From: Oscillospiraceae bacterium
GTDB taxonomy: Bacteria > Bacillota > Clostridia > Oscillospirales > Oscillospiraceae
Length of the DNA stretch: 8,771 nt
NCBI GenBank assembly: GCA_024404215.1
Contig: JAKSQI010000058.1
Location: 1-8,771, forward strand
Reading direction: 5' to 3'
Under the pieces are notes generated by a model. The model made no database searches. It was not told where the DNA came from and saw nothing but the letters and a program-made list of their open reading frames with translations. Below, one piece after another: positions 6,554 through 8,771 of the stretch. Position numbers and translations under genes: made by a program. How positions within the stretch are numbered: the stretch's first letter is position 1; each line of letters starts with the position of its first letter.

Positions 6554-8509
6554 CTAGACTTTTGAGATGTTCAAATACATAAAGCTCCATAGGATGTCCC
6601 GAGCCTGGTCATAGTCCGTAATTCCGACTGTCTTGAAGCCTGCATAGCAGGTCCCATAATCCACAAGGAAATAATAGGCCGGGTTTGCATATAGGTTGGG
6701 TGATACATACCTATCTAGGTAAAACGCTCGCTCTGCAGCATACTTTGAGGGAAGAACCAGTTCCTCACTGCATTTGTTGTCGTAGTTCCGTTCCCTCAAA
6801 CAATCGTCGCTGGTTATTCCGGCCCCCATGTTCATGTTAAAGCTACATCTTTTGCCGTCTTTATTCTCATACAGCATGTATACCTCCTCTCTTTCCGGGT
6901 ATACAGTGATTGAAAGAAGGGAATACTCCTCGGAAAGGGGAACCGGCATACCATCAAGCCAGGCAAGAATTGCCCTCAAATCGGCCCTGTTTTCAATTCC
7001 GTTCATGTCATACCGACCGGAATTATTATCATACAGATACGACTCAAGGTCCATATCCGACAATTCCCCCGCTCTCACAAACGAAATGAGCTCGTCGACA
7101 CTGTCAAAGGAAACGCTATAGGGCACCCAATCATCGATGTAGTCATTTTCAGCCATATATGGTACACCTGTTAAGGCTAGGTTGATGGCACACATGTTTT
7201 CCTCGCATTTCAAGTCCATCGTATAGATGGCATAGATGGTCTCTGCTTCCGTGAATCGGTCACCCTCATCGGAAATGAGACGGTCGTAAATCTCATCCTT
7301 AGTCAGATGCTGCTTTTTAGAATAAATGTGGGCTTTGACCAAAGCATTTTGCTTCCAGTCAGCCTCTAAATGCTGCAATGCGTATCCCGTTTCTTCTTTC
7401 GTAAACAGATTCTCGTCAGAAATGAGGCTATCATAAATAGCCGCCCTGGACATATACATGGTATCGCAATATTCTTGGGCTTTAACGAGAGCACTCTCAT
7501 TCCAGTCAACAGCTACCTGGTTCACGGCATATTGTATTTCTGCTTCCGTAAAACAATCGCCAAACTTAGAAGAGAGCAGCTGTAACAGTGCTGCCTTGGA
7601 CAAGGGCATTTTTTCACAATAATCCGCCGCCATTGCCAAGGCCGTATCCTCGTGGACAACCAGTTTGAACCCACAGTGGTACCCCTGATACCCCGTTTCT
7701 CCTTCATGGATTTCCGTATCCTTCCGGGTCACAGTCGTCACTACATAATACGTTCCTTTTTTCAAATGCTTCAGTTCTTCCGGGGTCTCTATCGTCTTCA
7801 CACGTAACAGATTCTTGTCATAAATGGATATCCCACGATTTAAAATAATATTTTCGCCGCACCGAAAGGACAGGCCATCGCTCATCCGGACTTCCGGAAG
7901 ACTCATACTGATTTTTTCCCAATTCTCATAAATACCGCTACCGTCAGCACACATCCACCCCGAGCCATATTCGCTCTCACTCCAAAACATACCACCGAGC
8001 CAGAACCTAGGGGCACCTGTCTCCTCCCCGCCGGAAACAACAGTTAACAGAGGGTCCAAATCCGGAATGGTCATATGGAATACACAGTTGTATCCCTTAT
8101 ACTCCTGCGTTTCCTCCTCTCTCTCCTCCACCACGTAGGCTCCAAAATAGTATTCGCCGCCATTAATCTGCGACAGTCCGGATAAATCAACCAGGTCACC
8201 TGTTTGCTCTCCTGCGAGATTATAAACCTCAATTCCCCAGCACGAAAATCCCTTGGGAATCACCATTGATACTCCCGGCTGGTATGTGATGACAGGTATC
8301 TTCTCTTTCACTTCCTCCAAATGTTGGTTGAATGGCGTAAGGAACTCACCGTCACTATAAAAGAGTTCCGTATAGACAGGAATCTTTTTTGTGCCGGACG
8401 TAACTTTAACAGCCGGTTCTGTTGACTTCTTCCCACAGCCCGTGAGTATAATCAGCACCACTAGCACTACCGCAAAAACTACAAGAAAGCCCTTCCATTT
8501 CCTTTTCAT
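6554..8509 (-). CDS. Large surface lipoprotein with three Ltp-type repeats
   Basis: This is a predicted membrane-anchored surface lipoprotein of 651 residues. The signal peptide has a basic start (MKRKWK), a hydrophobic core (8-22) and lipobox LTGC with acylated Cys25. Two diverged copies of a beta-rich domain follow (about 79-148 and 212-286); they share GxS, GIxxY, L..L..G.YY and YxGYxC.F at a constant offset of 133-137 residues. Three tandem repeats of about 49 residues (289-437) match the Lipoprotein_Ltp pattern ALxKAxxYxxxMxxSxxxIxxxLxS...FTxxExxYAxxxxxxDW. The C-terminal part (about 438-651) has no family I recognise. Ltp repeats occur in the phage TP-J34 superinfection-exclusion lipoprotein and in host surface lipoproteins, so a surface role is likely, but the exact function is unknown. 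ATG 8509 is chosen over an upstream TTG at 8527: it begins the typical signal peptide, and GGAGAG lies 10 bases before it. It stands alone, downstream of tRNA-Lys. Confidence 0.88.
   Translation of the reverse strand: MKRKWKGFLVVFAVVLVVLIILTGCGKKSTEPAVKVTSGTKKIPVYTELFYSDGEFLTPFNQHLEEVKEKIPVITYQPGVSMVIPKGFSCWGIEVYNLAGEQTGDLVDLSGLSQINGGEYYFGAYVVEEREEETQEYKGYNCVFHMTIPDLDPLLTVVSGGEETGAPRFWLGGMFWSESEYGSGWMCADGSGIYENWEKISMSLPEVRMSDGLSFRCGENIILNRGISIYDKNLLRVKTIETPEELKHLKKGTYYVVTTVTRKDTEIHEGETGYQGYHCGFKLVVHEDTALAMAADYCEKMPLSKAALLQLLSSKFGDCFTEAEIQYAVNQVAVDWNESALVKAQEYCDTMYMSRAAIYDSLISDENLFTKEETGYALQHLEADWKQNALVKAHIYSKKQHLTKDEIYDRLISDEGDRFTEAETIYAIYTMDLKCEENMCAINLALTGVPYMAENDYIDDWVPYSVSFDSVDELISFVRAGELSDMDLESYLYDNNSGRYDMNGIENRADLRAILAWLDGMPVPLSEEYSLLSITVYPEREEVYMLYENKDGKRCSFNMNMGAGITSDDCLRERNYDNKCSEELVLPSKYAAERAFYLDRYVSPNLYANPAYYFLVDYGTCYAGFKTVGITDYDQARDILWSFMYLNISKV
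7199..7645 (-). repeat. Three tandem protein-level Ltp repeats within the lipoprotein gene
   Basis: Repeat 1 is 7496-7645 (residues 289-338), repeat 2 is 7349-7495 (339-387) and repeat 3 is 7199-7348 (388-437). Each begins with AL..A..Y, continues with a small-residue/Ser-led helix (LSKAALLQLL, MSRAAIYDSL, LTKDEIYDRL), then FT.(A/E)E..YA. Copies 1 and 2 end in DW; copy 3 has lost the Trp (DLKCEE). Copies 2 and 3 are closest to each other, sharing ALVKA and a D.LISDE core. The similarity is clear in protein but diverged in DNA. Confidence 0.82.
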
Positions 8510-8583
8510 GTGCTTTTCTCTCTCCAATCTTCTACCGACAGTCTATCCCTGAACCGTAACCTTCCTTAATCTATAGACGATAA

Positions 8584-8658
8584 GGAACGCAGAAAGTTCC
8601 AAAAACGAACTATCCTCCCAAAACTAGTTCTGCCAGGTCTTCTGATATCTTGGGCAGA
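8584..8658 (-). promoter_or_regulatory. Leader region of the lipoprotein gene with several inverted repeats
   Basis: Three short inverted repeats lie between the lipoprotein start and the tRNA terminator: GGAAC/GTTCC (8584-8588 with 8596-8600), GAACTA/TAGTTC (8607-8612 with 8625-8630) and TCTGCC/GGCAGA (8629-8634 with 8653-8658). The last two overlap by two bases and so partly exclude each other. A promoter must lie in about 8530-8680 if the gene is expressed alone, since the tRNA transcript ends at 8680; I find no convincing -35/-10 pair. I recognise no riboswitch. Confidence 0.25.
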
Positions 8659-8678
8659 CGAATTACCCGTAAACGTGC

Positions 8679-8715
8679 AAAAACGAGGTAATTTCCGAAG
8701 AAATTACCTCGTTTT
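8679..8715 (-). terminator. Strong UUCG-loop terminator after tRNA-Lys
   Basis: The arms 8680-8695 and 8700-8715 pair perfectly over 16 base pairs around a four-base loop, which reads C(UUCG)G on the minus strand, an exceptionally stable tetraloop. The minus-strand 3' side runs into five T (8683-8679). The hairpin begins just two bases after the tRNA CCA end. It should end the leftward tRNA transcript and so insulate the lipoprotein gene from it. Confidence 0.92.
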
Positions 8716-8717
8716 CT

Positions 8718-8771
8718 TGGTGCTCCAGCGGGGATTCGAACCCCGGACACCCTGCTTAAAAGGCAGGTGCT
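8718..8771 (-). tRNA. tRNA-Lys (anticodon UUU), 3' part; 5' end outside window
   Basis: Read on the minus strand, 54 bases are visible: the end of the D-stem (GAGC at its expected place), an anticodon stem CCTGC/GCAGG with seven-base loop CTTTTAA (anticodon TTT), a short variable loop GTGTC, a T-arm CGGGG-TTCGAAT-CCCCG, an acceptor strand CTGGAGC, discriminator A and an encoded CCA. The anticodon reads Lys codons AAA/AAG. About 22 bases of the 5' part lie beyond the window, so the acceptor pairing cannot be checked here. Confidence 0.88.

Noticed and set aside
8718..8771. tRNA 3' end used as attachment site with a second copy elsewhere in the window
   Set aside because: I looked for the T-arm and acceptor sequence further left and found no second copy, so no att pair can be claimed here.
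1..8771. CRISPR arrays, insertion sequences or long direct DNA repeats
   Set aside because: No regularly spaced repeats, terminal inverted repeats or transposase genes were seen on either strand.

Overview
This window looks like chromosomal DNA from a Gram-positive, low-to-mid GC anaerobe of the Clostridia (Oscillospiraceae/Lachnospiraceae-like). The pointers are the sensor-kinase sequence style, the fused ABC ATPase/FtsX permease with a very large outer domain, a lipoprotein with a classical lipobox, strong GGAGG-type ribosome binding sites and sigma-A-type promoters. Taxonomy is inferred from protein style only.

Layout. Positions 1-1127 (+) hold the C-terminal part of a membrane sensor histidine kinase whose start lies outside the window. 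After a 150-base gap with a near-consensus promoter and a hairpin over the Shine-Dalgarno, 1278-2309 (+) encodes a complete XerC/XerD-family tyrosine recombinase. A strong hairpin at 2324-2348 lies between this gene and the convergent gene on its right and can serve both. From there to the right edge everything is on the minus strand: a 1003-residue ABC ATPase/permease fusion (2358-5369), an alpha/beta hydrolase (5586-6377), a 651-residue lipoprotein (6554-8509) and the 3' part of tRNA-Lys(UUU) (8718 to the window end). A 16-bp terminator hairpin with a UUCG loop sits right after the tRNA. No gene-free stretch exceeds about 210 bases.

How the genes relate. I see no tight operon: each minus-strand gene is separated from the next by 161-216 bases, with its own hairpin and/or promoter-like sequence. 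The kinase probably pairs with a response regulator upstream of the window. The recombinase could be a chromosome-dimer-resolution enzyme or an orphan integrase. The ABC protein is probably a MacB/FtsX-type mechanotransmitter or exporter acting at the outer face of the membrane.

The most interesting gene is the lipoprotein. It has two diverged copies of a beta-rich domain, then three tandem copies of a roughly 49-residue repeat resembling the Lipoprotein_Ltp (host cell surface-exposed lipoprotein) family, then an unrecognised C-terminal domain of about 210 residues. The Ltp family includes a phage superinfection-exclusion lipoprotein, and the gene lies just downstream of a tRNA 3' end. An exclusion or surface-interaction role is therefore worth testing, but the window contains no phage or other mobile genes that would prove it. 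I do not see a convincing new multi-gene system.
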